In this document: in pieces, positions 33,391 to 46,026 of the stretch | Position numbering within the stretch: position 1 is the first letter of the stretch | How the letters are laid out: each line of letters starts with the position of its first letter | Source: Filosporella fistucella | Lineage: Eukaryota > Ascomycota > Leotiomycetes > Helotiales | Reading direction: 5' to 3' | Assembly (NCBI GenBank): GCA_030077755.1 | Contig: JAQJZZ010000001.1 | Location: 806,001 to 870,000, forward strand | Length of the DNA: 64,000 nucleotides | Made by a program: the position numbers and the translations under genes | The notes under the pieces: model-generated | The model's input: only the letters and a program-made list of their open reading frames with translations | What the model was told of the DNA's origin: nothing | Database searches by the model: none

Positions 33391-34813
33391 ATGGGATCCA
33401 TCGAAGCACCCCAAATTCAACGAATCCACCGCGATGAAGTCGACAAGATAATTCAAGCCATCATCACCGACGGCGGCGTAATAATCAATAATTTCGTTTC
33501 CACAGAATCAGTCGATCGCGTAAACGCAGATACACTCCCCTATCTCGAAGCCGATCGTCCATGGGAAGTATATCTCCCTCCCTCCCCCTTCTCACATCAA
33601 CCAAACTCACACCCCTCAGGGCGATCTCTTCCCCCCCGAAACCCGCCGTTGCTGCCGTCTAGTATCTCGCTCCAAAACCGTTCGCGAGGAATGGCTCTGT
33701 GACCCCTTGATTGATACTCTTTTATCTACATTCGTAGATAAGACAACGAGTAACTGGTATGGAGAGACGGAACATACGTATACGAGCCATGCGGTGATAA
33801 ACACAGCTTTGACGATGAGAATCGGACCGGGAGGGAAGGCACAGAGGCTACATAGGGATGATAAGAATTTTCATGTTGAGCATCCTGATTTGAGGGGGAG
33901 TGGGTATAAGATGTAAGTGTTTTGACTTCTTAAGTTCCTTTTTGTCAAATTCTGCAATCATCTAACTCTTTCTGTATTTTTTGTTCGGAGTTTTTCGAAG
34001 GTTGAAATAGGCTTATTTGCTGAAATTTGAGATAATAAATTGGATACAGCTAATTCATACAGTGGAACGGACGTTGAACTCTCCTTCCTAATCCCCGGTG
34101 TCGACACTACCATCGAAAACGGAGCAACACATGTACCTATCCCCCCTTCCTCCCCTCCCCATCCCCAACCATCCCTCTAACAACCCTCCAGGTAATCCCC
34201 GGCTCCCACCTCTGGCCCTCCTCTCTCTCTCCCTCCCCCTCCAACCCCCTCTGCAAGCTAACCTACGCAACCATGCCAAAGGGTTCCTGTCTCGCCTTCC
34301 TAGGCGGTCTTTACCACGCCGGCGGCTCCAACACTACTTCCACCCAATATCGCCCTGTGCACGATCTCTCATTCATACGTGGATATCTGAGACAGGAAGA
34401 GAATGCTTATTTGGCTTATAGTAAGGAAGAGGTGGGGAGTTGGAGTCTGGAGGTTAAGAGGAGGATGGGGTATATGTGCTCCAGTCCTAATTTGGGGTTT
34501 GTGGATTTTGTGCAGCCTTATAAGTTTTTGAGTGGGGATTTTGGTGAGTTTCTGCTCTTCTTTTTGGGAGTTTTGTTTTCCATGTTTGTGGTTGTGTGTT
34601 TGGTTTATGACCATGGCCGTGTTTGCGTGTTTGCGCTTTTGGTTTTGCTTCAGTGGTTCCAATTGGGAGTGCTGAAGCCAGGAGAGTAGAGGAACAAGGT
34701 CACAGGCTTAAAAATGGATAAATATATATACTAACCCCCATCCCCCAGATCCCGAACATCCAGGCGATCTAGATGCATCTCAAGAGCCCTCAACCAAGAA
34801 AATCAGCGTCTAG
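33391..34813 (+). CDS. Phytanoyl-CoA dioxygenase (PhyH) family Fe(II)/2-oxoglutarate oxygenase
   Basis: Model: 33391..33567, 33620..33912, 34063..34132, 34192..34543, 34749..34813; 318 residues. The double-stranded beta-helix core shows iron ligands H137-x-D139 (RLHRDD) and H222 (LYHAGGSN), with R235 (TQYRPVH) as probable 2-oxoglutarate contact. ENGATHVIPGSHLW is the usual PhyH strand. Introns of 52, 150, 59 and 205 nt are all phase-consistent; the last exon adds only 21 residues. Many fungal PhyH proteins tailor secondary metabolites (hydroxylation, desaturation, endoperoxide formation). Its neighbours are an amine oxidase and a UbiA-type enzyme, which favours such a role; this is inference. 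Confidence 0.88.
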
Positions 34814-35846
34814 CTTTCGAAACACGACTTTTACCTCCTCTCCAAATACACCCTTCAATCGACAGCTTATTCATTCATATTATATGCATCTTGAATTCGC
34901 AGAACTTCAAGCCGCTTCAGTGCAACCGGGCTATGTGTGTTACACTCCAAGATATAGAATATTAAGCTTGCAGAGGACAGGACAGGCTATTTGGGTGCTG
35001 AGATTTGAATAGTTTACGAATTTTAAATTGATCTATATTTCTCTGCAGGATTTTTCTCGGATATCATGTGTGAGTGAATGACAGGGGCTTTACTCAGAAT
35101 TTGGAAATGGGTGCTTAGCTCCTATACCCTTAAGATATATTTCTCGAACCTGAAATCTCAACGATCACAAGTATCGTTTCTTCAGGGGAAGGTATAGTAC
35201 TGTGAATCAATATCAGATGTTAGTTCATATACTTCAGCCGAAGACACAAGGGAAGTTTTTAGTCACCCTCTCCTTTTTCCTTTTCAAAATTGGACAACGA
35301 TTAACGATCCATGACACCGAACCAAGAAATAAGTATAAGAATAATTACTAAATAAAATTATCTATCTACACTAATTTCACCCCCTCCCTCCCCTCCCTCC
35401 ACTATTCACCTCCATCTCTTCCTCCACCATTTACCTCCTCTCCCCCTCCCCAAAAGAAACCCTTCGAACTATATATCTCGCGTGCGCAAACTCATAAGCG
35501 CAGTCATGTGATTCGACTAAAAATAGGTACAAGTATAAGAAAAGATGTATGAGGTCAGTAGGTAGTGGGGTAGCACCTCCACATGGGTATCAAGATATGA
35601 GAGGCCCGTATGTAAAAGGAAAAGGTAAAGGAAAGAGGCTGTATAGCCGTTATGCGCTCCGTGAAATGCTGCGAAGATATCCGCCCTCGATCTATCCATG
35701 CTTCGTTCTTCCATCTTCTGCCGTCTCTTCGTTCGATTCTCGGATTTTTCGTGCTAAGAGGTAAAGCTTATCTTGGCTTGCCTCTATATTCTCCTCCATA
35801 GAGAAGCGATGCAACTCTGCTTATCTTCGCCGGCTATGAGATAGTA
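34814..35846. other. Convergent intergenic region with a polypyrimidine tract
   Basis: 1.0 kb between convergent genes. It contains the C/T-rich run at 35379-35455. A 71-codon ORF at 35549 has no support. Confidence 0.4.
35379..35455. repeat. Polypyrimidine tract (CCTCCCTCC-like)
   Basis: About 77 bases, nearly all C and T on the plus strand, with repeated CCCTCC/CTCC units and a few A interruptions. Confidence 0.65.
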
Positions 35847-36853
35847 TCATCGCAGTTCCGACCACAGGCTCGACGAGCCTAAACTTCCTATCCTCGTTAA
35901 TGGCAAAACATAAATCGCCATCAACCAAAAACACCATAATCGAAATGTCTTCTTATCCTCCCTTAATTCTATTTTCCGCATCGTCCTACACGCAATCCAT
36001 ATCCCTAACCCCACCGGCACGAGAAAAGATTCCCATCTCAGTTCCCAGAAAATTGGTCCTGTGAATGAGAATAGTATAATAGATATCGCGTTCACGATTC
36101 TCGTTCTCGAATCGCCGAGGACAAGGGGAAGTGTAAGTCGATTTCTCATCGCGTCGCCTCCCTGATCTTCCATGTCTTGGAATTGAATCGTGCATGTTAT
36201 AATAAGCGCGATGACGGCTAGCCATATATACGCTTTCCCATTCAAAGCCGTACCACAAGCTACTCTCGCGGCCCCCGCGCCAAAAGTAGTGAATCCTAGC
36301 GCGTTATTCAGATGTCTGAAGAAGAAGTTCTCTTCTGCGGCGCCGAGATCGTTATATATCCATGTTAGGACCATGAGGAAGAGACATTCGTTCCTGCCAC
36401 CGAGATAGAATGTTGATAGGAAGACGAGAGGGATAGATATTAATAAGGTTTTGCGAGCTTCTTCTGAAGTGAGACGACCGGAGGGGATGGCGCGCCAGGG
36501 TTTGTTGATCGTGTCTTCGAGGACGGAGTTGGGGAGTCGTTGATTTGAAAGATTGAAGATGAAGAGGTTCAACCATGTCCAGATGATTGATTTGAGGAGA
36601 CCAGAGAGAATGAAAGGTGTATCTGAAGGAGAGGCATCGGTGAGGAGACCGGAAAATAAGGCTGTGAACGCAAACGTTGTAGCTGGGAGGATGGTAGTTT
36701 TGATGTCGCTTTTGGTGAAGATATATGCTGTTCTTAGATGGAAGAGGAGGGTTCTTGACTGTATACACATAAGTATAGTATCATTCATATAGGAAGAAGA
36801 CATACCTTTGCATGAGAAGATATCTTTCCTTCTTCAGCATACTCCAACTCCAT
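35847..36853 (-). CDS. UbiA-family membrane enzyme (prenyltransferase or Fma-TC-like terpene cyclase)
   Basis: Model: complement(35847..36758, 36806..36853), 319 residues. A polytopic membrane protein of about eight or nine helices. First Asp-rich region: NLSNQRLPNSVLEDTINKPW (N88, Q89, D98, N101) then R-x-IPSGR. Second: QDMEDQGGD (D211, D214, D218). NQ-x(8)-D-x2-NKPWR-x-IPSGR is the variant seen in fungal UbiA proteins related to the fumagillin-cluster cyclase Fma-TC, rather than in COX10 or COQ2. A Met inside the intron gives an uninterrupted ORF from 36803, but splicing 47 nt (36759..36805, GTATGT...ACAG) adds a sensible start (MELEYAEEGK) and is preferred. The product is not predictable. 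Confidence 0.85.
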
Positions 36854-39342
36854 TGTGCTATTCATCGTTCATGCATTATTCTCGCCGTCACCAAATCTAC
36901 GTTGTGTTGCGGGACAGAAGGCACCATGGTGGGAGCAGCTGGATAAGACAGAAAAAACTCAATATTACACCAAAAGTCCGATCCTTTGGTATGACCCGCT
37001 CTCTTTCTGTCGATGCTCGTCATTGGTGCCGGGGCCACCGACGAGGATTGACTATCGATATCACCTCGTATGATACTCTCCTCCGCATAGAGATTCCAGA
37101 CTCGATTAGTGTGGCAGACTTTCAACAAGTGCGGCACGGAGATGAGTTTTTACACAATGCATACGGAGGTTCAGCTCCAATTTCTTGCCTGGTTTGTCCA
37201 GGTGTCTGCTCGAAGCCTGCCAATTGTTCCTGATGAAAGCCCCAATTGGTAGCTGCGGCCGTTCATGGCGCATGTCAAACATTTGGATTTGAGTAAAGAG
37301 TCCGAGGGCTGCCCGAGATGTGTAATGACTAGGTTACGGAGGAGGGGATTCACACTGGCTTGAGCAATTGCGAATGTTCGAGGCTAGAAACAGTATCTCT
37401 CCTCCGTCAATGGGTGTAGGAGAAACGATGATAGACCCAATGAATAGCTCTTCTTGAAACATTCCCCACATTGCTCTGCTTCATGGATATTCGGATGATT
37501 CGGTTGACATGGTGCACAAGCAGCGTGATCACATCTTGCACAATCTTTATCTGTTTACCAACAAAGCGCCGTCCAGACTTTTCGAAAGTCTGTCTTCGCG
37601 GTCGTAAGCGAATCTGTAATCTCAGGGGTACGAGCGCCGAGTAAGTGTTGGAGTTAGAGTCAGTTTGTGTTAGTGTTGGCCTCCACACCCTCGGTAATCG
37701 CACATCAACCGCTGATTGACGGAAGGTACAGGCCAGGACGATCATCACTGCAGGCACATGCTTGTCGAACGGTCAGGTACCTCCACATTATCTCGACGAC
37801 GTGCCCCCCCGTACCTGCAGCGCATCAACACGGCTGGGTCACTGGGTAGACCGTGCCTGTCCGTGCCTTGGTCCGTGAGATCTGTGCAGCTTCAAAAAGT
37901 GTGGCTCGGGATTGGGATGAACAGGATGAATAGGTATCTTTGACAGTTGCACAGACATGATTGACAGCGGTGAACAAGAGGGGCACACCAGGTTACTCTA
38001 CAACGACATCAGCCGGATTGTGTTATCGATGCTCTGTGCAAACATAGTGCAGGTGAGAGCATGCAACTTGATATGCCGAAAACTCAGATGTGCATATCCT
38101 ACTTCGTAATGGACGCCACATTCAGCTTTGAAGGATCTTCAATAATGATAAGAATAATCAGCAGATAATTCTTGGTCGACCCGAATTCTATTTTAAAAGA
38201 AATTTGGTGGCGGCATAGCGGCTCGGAAATTTTGAGGAGAAATGAGTTGTGGAGTAACGGATTAAGAAACTTTTCTCCTTCTCCCGAAAAGGCTGCGGTT
38301 CCTGAATAAGAAGAGGTGGGAATGAGACAGAAAGTATGTTTAGGCGAATTGCAGCTTCTAAGATGGTGTGGATGCTGCGTGGAAGGCTTGTTAGAGACTG
38401 CTAGGGCTTGTTAGTAGCTGGCTGATTCGTGCTTTGCCCTGAAACCTTTCTCAACGCAGGGGCTAACGACGCCGTCTGCAGTAGTCTACAGTGGCTTTCA
38501 TGACCTAGCTTACCATTATTTTACCCTGTACGTACCTGATCACTCAATGTCACTCAGCTACCAACACCCCTAACTGGCCAGTAAAGAGCTGGAAAATCCT
38601 GAAGTTGTTTCCTGACTCTCTTCACTATCCGAAATCTTCCTCCGCTATCCGCCCCACCATATCTAAATGAGTAAGTATCTCCTTGCATAGCACCACTCAT
38701 CACCATTTACCACCACTCACATAACCACAACACATACAAATACATTCCTTCACATCCAGCGCTGGGATCCCTTCCCTCCATGTCCACCACGCTTTCCCTC
38801 TGTGATTGTGAATCGGAGATGCATGCGCAAATCACTTTCCGTCTGTGCCCCCTGCCCAGAGCCCGAGCATGGCCGAACCCATCCTCACCATCCTCGCCAT
38901 CCCATACCAGCTTTGCTCTCAAGGCGGTCATTCCAATAGTCCAGCTCCTCCCAAGTGGCAAAGGCCGAAAGTCACTAGGTACCTAACCTGGTCCAGTGCA
39001 AGCCGAGTTACCTTCTCGGCAATCTGGCTGCATGGTGGACATAAGGAGATCCTGTCGTTCAGTGAGAAATGTCGACTTCCTCGTCCTGGGATCTGTCTCT
39101 TTAACATCAACTTCCACAATCACCTTTCACAATTACAATATCCTCGCTACACATAAGGAAAAGTTTGAAGCTCCTTCTGACCTGATTTTAAAGTTCAGAG
39201 TCTGATTTAAAGCTCCGTACCTCGCACTGACTCTACGCTTATTCCTCCTCACTTACTTATTCTTATCCGTTCTTCTATACCTATCTCCCCGAGTCCACAT
39301 CTTTCCGAGAACAAATTTCTTTTCTAATATCAGCTCGCAAAT
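36854..39342. other. 2.5 kb region, mostly gene-free
   Basis: Apart from the cysteine-rich fragment at 37384-37550 no coding stretch is supported. Short GGTACC-containing sequences occur near 37776 and 38978. The last ~200 bases form the pyrimidine-rich leader of the rhodopsin-domain gene. Confidence 0.4.
37384..37550 (-). CDS. Possible last exon of a small CxxC-rich protein (incomplete)
   Basis: This minus-strand frame reads KDCARCDHAACAPCQP, then a His-containing linker and EQCGECFKKSYSLGL, ending at a TAG (37384-37386). The three C-x2-C pairs and intervening His look zinc-binding. The frame is closed by a stop just upstream, next to an acceptor-like GTAAACAG (37551-37558), so upstream exons would be needed. 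I could not place them. It may be a real small gene, a remnant or chance. Confidence 0.3.
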
Positions 39343-40549
39343 ATGGTCGACCTTCAAGCTGCATGCTATGCTATCGTGTCGGTGTTTTTCGTTGCGTCGA
39401 CTATAACTATCTTGCTACGAATCTACTCTCGTGGATTCGTGGTAAAGAATTTTGGATGGGATGATTGGTGTATGACTGCTATTCTGGTGAAATATATCCC
39501 TCATATATAAAAAAGACACTTTCTAACTTGTTCCAGTTCTTCAATTGCGGGCAGCAATTCATTCTATACTACTTCCTTCACTATGGAGGTGGGCTGTAAG
39601 CAACCCCCTCCCGTCCAAAAACCTATAACTAACAACCACAGACATGTCACCGAACTCATGGCCACACACCCAGAATGGGTTTCAAAATTAACATACGTAA
39701 GCTATCTCACCTCTCCTACCCACAACCCATCATTAACGCACCTAGGCCCTCTTCGCCGAAGAACTCTACTATGTCCTCATGCATTTCATAATCAAAATGG
39801 CCTTCCTCCTCTTCTACCTCCGTTTCGCCACCAAGCTCTTCCGCAAACTCGTCTTCGTAGTAATAGCCATCAACACCCTCTTCACGCTCATCCAATGGCT
39901 CATCTACTGTCTCCAATGCACAACCCTAGACGCATTTTTCCACCGCGCCGCCCACCCACTCGTCAAATGTCTCGATAACTCGATTCTCGCCTTCGTACCT
40001 GCTGCTATGTGTATCTTCACCGATATATGCATAGTCGTTCTCCCCATCCAACCACTTTGGTCTATCCAGATCAGTCTCCGCAAGAGACTTATGCTCCTAA
40101 GCATCATCTCGCTTGGTGGAATCGTAGTCTTAATCTCCATTCTACGTCTCACAGTCCTTCTCGAGTTTCAAAAAATGACGGATTTCACATACTCTCTGGG
40201 CAAAATCATCATTATCTCCTGCATCGAGCTCGAAGTAGCTATCATGGCCGCAAATGCACCATCGCTCAAAATCTTCTTCTCGGGTGCGGCGACGACACAA
40301 GGGAGTGGAAATCAGCATTCTTTGACTAAATTATCTAGACCACAAAGCCAGTCAAAGAAATTCTCCGTCACCACTAGTCAGTGTCATATCTCTAGTAGAG
40401 CAGCGCAAGAGGCGAGGAATAATGCCTCGAATAGTTCTGAAGAGAGCTTGACGAAACAGACGAGTGAGAACGGGATTTTTGTCGTTAGCACGGTGGGTGT
40501 AGAGAGTACGTATGCGAATAGTCATAGGGGGCACGATGATATGGTTTAA
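39343..40549 (+). CDS. Seven-TM rhodopsin-domain (PTH11/SAT4-type) integral membrane protein
   Basis: Model: 39343..39486, 39537..39595, 39642..39696, 39746..40549; 353 residues. The N-terminal helix leads to the family block RIYSRG...NFGWDDWCM. Further helices include LYYVLMHFIIKMAFLLFYLRF, a CL.....LAFVPAAMCIFTDI helix and an IISLGGIVVLISILRL segment, giving about seven TM segments. A Ser/Thr-rich cytosolic tail of about 95 residues follows. Such proteins are GPCR-like and expanded in filamentous ascomycetes; some sense surface or host cues. There is no visible CFEM domain. Introns of 50, 46 and 49 nt agree in phase and restore the TAIL-FFNCGQQ, GGL-HVTEL and LTY-ALFAEE joins. Confidence 0.88.
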
Positions 40550-41988
40550 GTTTTCTTTCTCCACTTTGGATAGGTGGTCTTCTCCTGTATGGGCACGGAT
40601 TCTGATTTGATATTGGATTTGATTTGAGGTTGGGATTTGGGATTTGGGTATACTATTGGCGTTCGGCGTGTGGTGTTTGTATGGGAATCCGAGTCTGATC
40701 TCGAAGGATATGACGAGATGGAGAAATCAGCTTTATCAAGCGAAAATATATTGTTTATTCTTACTTTCACGATCTGTTTTCAACTGCTCACTTGACATCT
40801 CTAACCCATCCTCCGCAGATAAATCGTCAAGTCTCTCATCCCATCTCATCGAAACCCACAATTCCTCTACAACATCTTACTCCACAACACAAACTTTCCT
40901 CCCATTTCCATCAGTGCATCACAACAACCAATCCCCTCAAAAATGCAATCCCTCACTCGATCCCCAGCTGCCGAACACACACACCCTCACAAAGTCTACC
41001 CCTCATCTGATCTCCACTCCTCTGCTCCTAAGCGTAAGCCTCTTCTCTATCTAAACTTTGATTTCCGAGGACTGTGCGGCTGCTACTACTGCCCTATGAG
41101 GTATCGATAAGCAACGACTTCAAAGCTTAAACTTTAAACTTGAAACTCAAGAATAGAGTTGAATTTTTGAAGTTTAGAGTCAGGATTTCATCTGAACGGT
41201 TTGATTTATGTCTGTGTAAAAGTATACTCAGCTTCCCCGCAAAGATCTGCGAGTCATCATCTCTTTTCAGAGTCAGGAATCATATTTTTACTGGCTCTTG
41301 GCATATTTTGTTGCGGTGAGGAGTTTTCGAGTTTCAGATAATAGGAAGTAAGCAGCTAAAGGTTAGAATCCAACCTTGCAGAGGTAAGGGTAGAAGCGTG
41401 GCGAATACTGATGTTCTAAAAAAAAATCGGATTGAAGAGTAAAAGAGTGGTGGGCATGCAGTGCTTATGAGCTGCTTCATGATAGAGGGGAAAAGATGGA
41501 TTCATATATACCGAATTGATAATTAGGATAGAGAAGTGAAAATTCTAAGATATGATGTTTTGGATGGTGTGAAGAAAATAAAATGGATACCCTCGTAGTC
41601 TGACATTTGACACAGCTTTTGAGGGGGAATCATGAGAAAGTAATATCAAGCTTCTGGTAATCAATTGTCCTTTGAATGACCTGATGATTCAAGCCTGCGG
41701 AGACAATGTTACTGCATTTTGCTATCAATTCACTAGTCTCACTCATGGACTTCAAGGATTGCTCTAGCTGATGATAGTTATTCATTCATACATGAAGACG
41801 TTATATATACCACTGTATCTGTTCCCATATCCTGTGTCTATGCATACCCAAAACACCTACTCATATGCCAAAACCCGATCATTCTCAATCCCATAAGCGC
41901 CACCCAAATTCCACATGTAAATGCTTTCAAACACCTTCCATGAAAATGCAAAAACATGCCCAACCCAGCCAGCACCAATAATAGCCCC
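40550..41988. other. 1.4 kb intergenic region, convergent
   Basis: Pyrimidine-rich short ORFs on the plus strand around 40644-41054 have low-complexity Thr/Ser/His/Pro translations and no start or splice support. Nothing else is seen. Confidence 0.4.
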
Positions 41989-44900
41989 TCAAGCAGGCGC
42001 AGAAGCTGCTCTCTCTAATCCCATCCTTTCTCCTCCCCTCCTAATTTGCCTCTCAATCTCCGGCAAAAGTTCCGGAATCCTAAACGGTTTCGTAACAACA
42101 CTGTCCATTCCACTTTCCTTCGCATTAGCGATCTGTTCACTTCTCACATTTGCCGTGACTGCAATAACAGGAATATGGCCTATAATGACACCTTCCCTCT
42201 GCAGTTGTCTGATTTTCATGACGCAGGTTAGACCGTCCATAACAGGCATTTCAAGATCCATGAGGACGACGGAGAGTTCTTTGCCGTTGCCTTCCTGGCC
42301 TTTCCAGTATCTGGATGTCTCGATGAACGCGAGGGCTTCGCCGCCGTGGTTGGCCACTGAGACTATGCAGCCTGCTGAGCGAAGTTGTTTGGACAGGACT
42401 TTTTGGTTGACGATATTGTCTTCTACGATGAGAACGTGGTTCGGTGCACCTGTTTTCTCGGTTGATTTCTTGTCCGATGGGTTTCCTGGCCCGGCTCCTC
42501 TTTGGATGCGTGCTATTGCTGCAGGCGTAATTATTTTTGCTTGACTTTCCATATCGACGGGATGTGCAAGAGGTGATGAATCTTGTGGAGCGCTACATCT
42601 GCGCGCTTTCACGTAGAATGCAAACGTGCTTCCAACTCCAGCTTCTGAAGCGACTCCGATTTGTCCACCTTGAAGCTCGGTCAACTCTCTCGATATAAAG
42701 AGCCCCAGCCCTGAACCTCCGTACTGAACGTGTGTTCTCGGCGAAGCTTGAGAGAATCGTTTGAACAAAAGATTGCGCTCATGAACATCTAATCCACGAC
42801 CTGTATCTTCAACTTCGATGTATATATAAACCATCTCGCCAGTACCCCATTGTAAACCTTTACTCATGTCTTTGCGAGTACTACTTCTTGGTAGATACTC
42901 CAATCCCAATTTAACAGGTGGCTTTTCGGTCGAAGCAGCGATACTAATCTTGATCTTCCTTTTAGGCTGGGACTGTGTGAACTTGATGGCATTTGTTGTG
43001 AGGTTGATGAAAACTTGGAGAAGTCGACTCGGGTCAAGCTTCACCCAGTCTACGGCCAATGTCGAGTAGGATGGATCTACGTGGAATCGAAGTTCCATGT
43101 CGCTCTTCTGGAGTTCATTATCAAACATCCTGAGCGCGTTATGGATCACAGAAATAGGTTGAACTTCAACCGGTGTAATTAGGAGTAGGTCCGAATCGAG
43201 TTTTGAAAGCGTCAAAATATCGTCAATGATTCTCTTCTGATGCTGTGCGCATAATATCACAGTTTGTGCGGCATCTGAGAACCCATCTGTTACTTCGGTC
43301 GGAAGGGTGACTGTCAACCCCTTCACGGACCCCTCATATTCCGATAGAGAGGTGCAAATCCAATCCGCTGATTGAATTATTGCAGATAATGGATTCCGCA
43401 TTTCACTACCATAAAGTTAGTAGAAGTACATGATTTAATGATTATTACTCACTGAGATGTCATGTCGATAAAGTTTTCTTGTTGCCTTTTGAGTTCGACC
43501 GCTTCAAGCATCTTCCGTTTCTGGAACCCCTCCATATATTTCTGTCGAGATATATCTGTCAATGTCCCTAATACACCGATGACAGATCCATCATCAGCAC
43601 GCTCAGGATAGGCCGCTGCTAGGATCCAAGTAGGTCCTTCCACCCTTTCACCATTGATGAACTCTTCAGCAACGAATGGCCGTCTTAGCCTCAACTCAAA
43701 AGAGACAGTTTCACCGCCTAGTAACCTTCCCCATTCCCTATCCATTTTTGGAAACTCATCCTCGGCAATAACGTTATACCAAGACTAGACTATCAGCTGG
43801 TGCTATTTAGACCTTACAAGATCACTCACCATAGGGTACGAAACATCACGGGGGTGCTCAGTCAATCTGGGAAAGTGTTAGCTGGGTCTTTGAGATGATT
43901 CTCCATATCATACGTGTAATAGTCATTGTTAGCGTACAGAAGTGCACCTTCAGGATCTATATGGAACATTCCAACTGGTGCCAAATCTGCCATCCTGCGA
44001 AACCTGGTTTCAATTTCGATCGTCTCATGTTCTTGGATAGCAAGTTTTTGTGATAGTAGGTTCCGGTCTTGAGCAGCTTGCTCAGCGGCCATTCGGCCTC
44101 GACGGATTTCCTCCTCAAATAAAACTGCAGACTGCAGCAATTAGCGGGATTCTGGAAACAAATAGATAAACATACAGCCATCGAGTTTGTTAACTGCCGG
44201 TTGAGTAATTCGGCGAAGATACTATAATCATCGTCAAACTTCTTACGGGGATTCAGACCGATAATCATAAAACCGAGGACTGTGTCTGATGTTGAGCGAA
44301 TTGGCAGAAGCACGGCGGAGTCGCACGGTAGTCCATCTTGTAATTGGATCTCTTGCAAAAAGATGGGTAATGTTCCATCAGCAGCAGTCAGAACGGATAA
44401 AGATTCTTTGATCAACTCCTGGAATCCTGGTAAAAATTCATCTATTCCTCGCTCGGTTGTAATTCGACTCGGGACCTCGCACGAAGGAGGTATTCTAACT
44501 GTTCCTTCTAAAGACCAAGATTTCGTGTATTGACTCTGCTCGGAACTTTCGGATAAAGTCTCGTTAATGTCGCTGCCTGTAGAGTACAGTATTGCAAAGG
44601 GTAAATCGACGTGGATAGGCTGTAATCCTAGTAGAAGTTGCTGCCAAAAATCCCTAGGCTCTCTGGAAGACGCAATGTACTGGCCTAGACGGAGAAGAAA
44701 TGCCATTCGTCGATCTGCGATGACTTGTCGAGTTGTATCGAAAACTGGATTGTAACTAAAGTTCAGTTAACTTTCACGTCTCTTCTTGGACCAGACATTG
44801 AAATAGGGCAATACTCACAAACCAACTTCATTGCCCTGAGTGCTGAATGGTATGATGGAAATACAGAAATATGTTTCTTCTAGATAACCATGCCTCTCAA

Positions 44901-46026
44901 TGTAAAACCGAGCATCATCTACAACGAAAGCCTTTCCAGTTTCATATGCAGTGTCAAAGGCAGGTGTGAAATCACCTTCAACCTCCGCCCACGCTTCGGC
45001 GAAGCGTTTACCCATCATTCCCGGATGCCTCTGATTCATAGTGACCATATACGGCTCGTTATACAACATGACTCTCTCCATACCCCAGTACATGGCCGCT
45101 GGCCGGGGGTCTGTCATCAAGATATTTGCCATTCGACGTAAATCTGGCAACCAATGTTTTATTGGCCCGAGGGCAGTTGATGCCCAGTCAAAATTCAAAA
45201 CGAAACTGAGATGATCAGATAATTCCACAGTAGTGCTTGGAGATGTGAAGTCAATGCGACCGATATTGAGGACCTCTGGTGAGGAGTTGCGATGGCCATT
45301 TGGCATATTCTTTTGCGTTTCTTCAGACTCTTGTACACTTCCCCGTCTTGCGCGATTTTCATCCGGGGCCACTGAGGGATATGTTTGTATATTCTCGTCC
45401 CGCCGCAGTCTGAAAGCTGCAAGCTGTGCTTCCAGCGTGTCATGAGGTGAGAACACTAGAGATGTGCGATTGCTCCTCGCCTTTTCCGAGCGTTCAGGCT
45501 GTGTAGTTTGCGATCGACCAGGTGGAGGGAACTCTGACTGACGTCGATTGATAGCTGTGACTGCAGGCTCACTTCCTACATCCCCAAATACTATTCTCCA
45601 CCTTTTTCTCAACGTTTTCGCTGTCCATTTTATCCCACAGTATGTTGTTCGTAGAAGAACGCCGTCCGGAACTCCTGAAACAGCCCATTCGATGAATCTC
45701 GCAAATTTTGGATCCCTTGCAATTTTACCAGCAATTCCTGTCCCCAACTTCGACTCCAGCAATGGTATTTCTCGTAGGCTTGCGTTGCAGTAAACGGGGA
45801 TTGTTCGAGTCGAGCTTGTCAAGTCGGTAATGAAAACAGGGCGATCGTCGACCTCGAGAAGTTCCAAAACCCCAATAGACAGTAAGCCCTCTTTCGATGC
45901 CTCCTGGCTGCCATTTGGGCGGAGTGAGGCAGTTGTGATCTGCGAGCCCGCCTTGTCAAATACATTTGCAGAATCCGATTCTTGAAAGCCAGGTTCGTTA
46001 ACCGTGGTATGGCCAAGATCTGCCAT
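41989..46026 (-). CDS. PAS-containing hybrid histidine kinase with C-terminal receiver
   Basis: Model: complement(41989..43405, 43453..43784, 43830..43866, 43914..44131, 44176..44755, 44819..46026); 1263 residues. Order: N-terminal linker, PAS-like region (SFVLNFDWASTALGPI...), GAF-like segment, PAS (ADLAPVGMFHIDPEGALLYAN...), HisKA with phospho-accepting H792 (TSHEMRNP), HATPase with N-box (NLTTNAIKF), G1 (VEDTGRGL) and G2 (GGSGLGLF). A receiver with phospho-acceptor D1175 (VLMDLEMPVMDG) and conserved TAN and KPF follows. It feeds a phosphorelay (YPD1/SSK1/SKN7-type). Introns are 44-63 nt; exon 4 is only 37 nt and supplies LTEHPRDVSYPM. An in-frame Met at 46050 is an alternative start. All catalytic residues are present. 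No TM segment, so cytosolic. Confidence 0.93.

Noticed and set aside
35549..35764. Short plus-strand ORF with GKGKGKR
   Set aside because: Low-complexity purine-rich DNA; no signal peptide or splice continuation.
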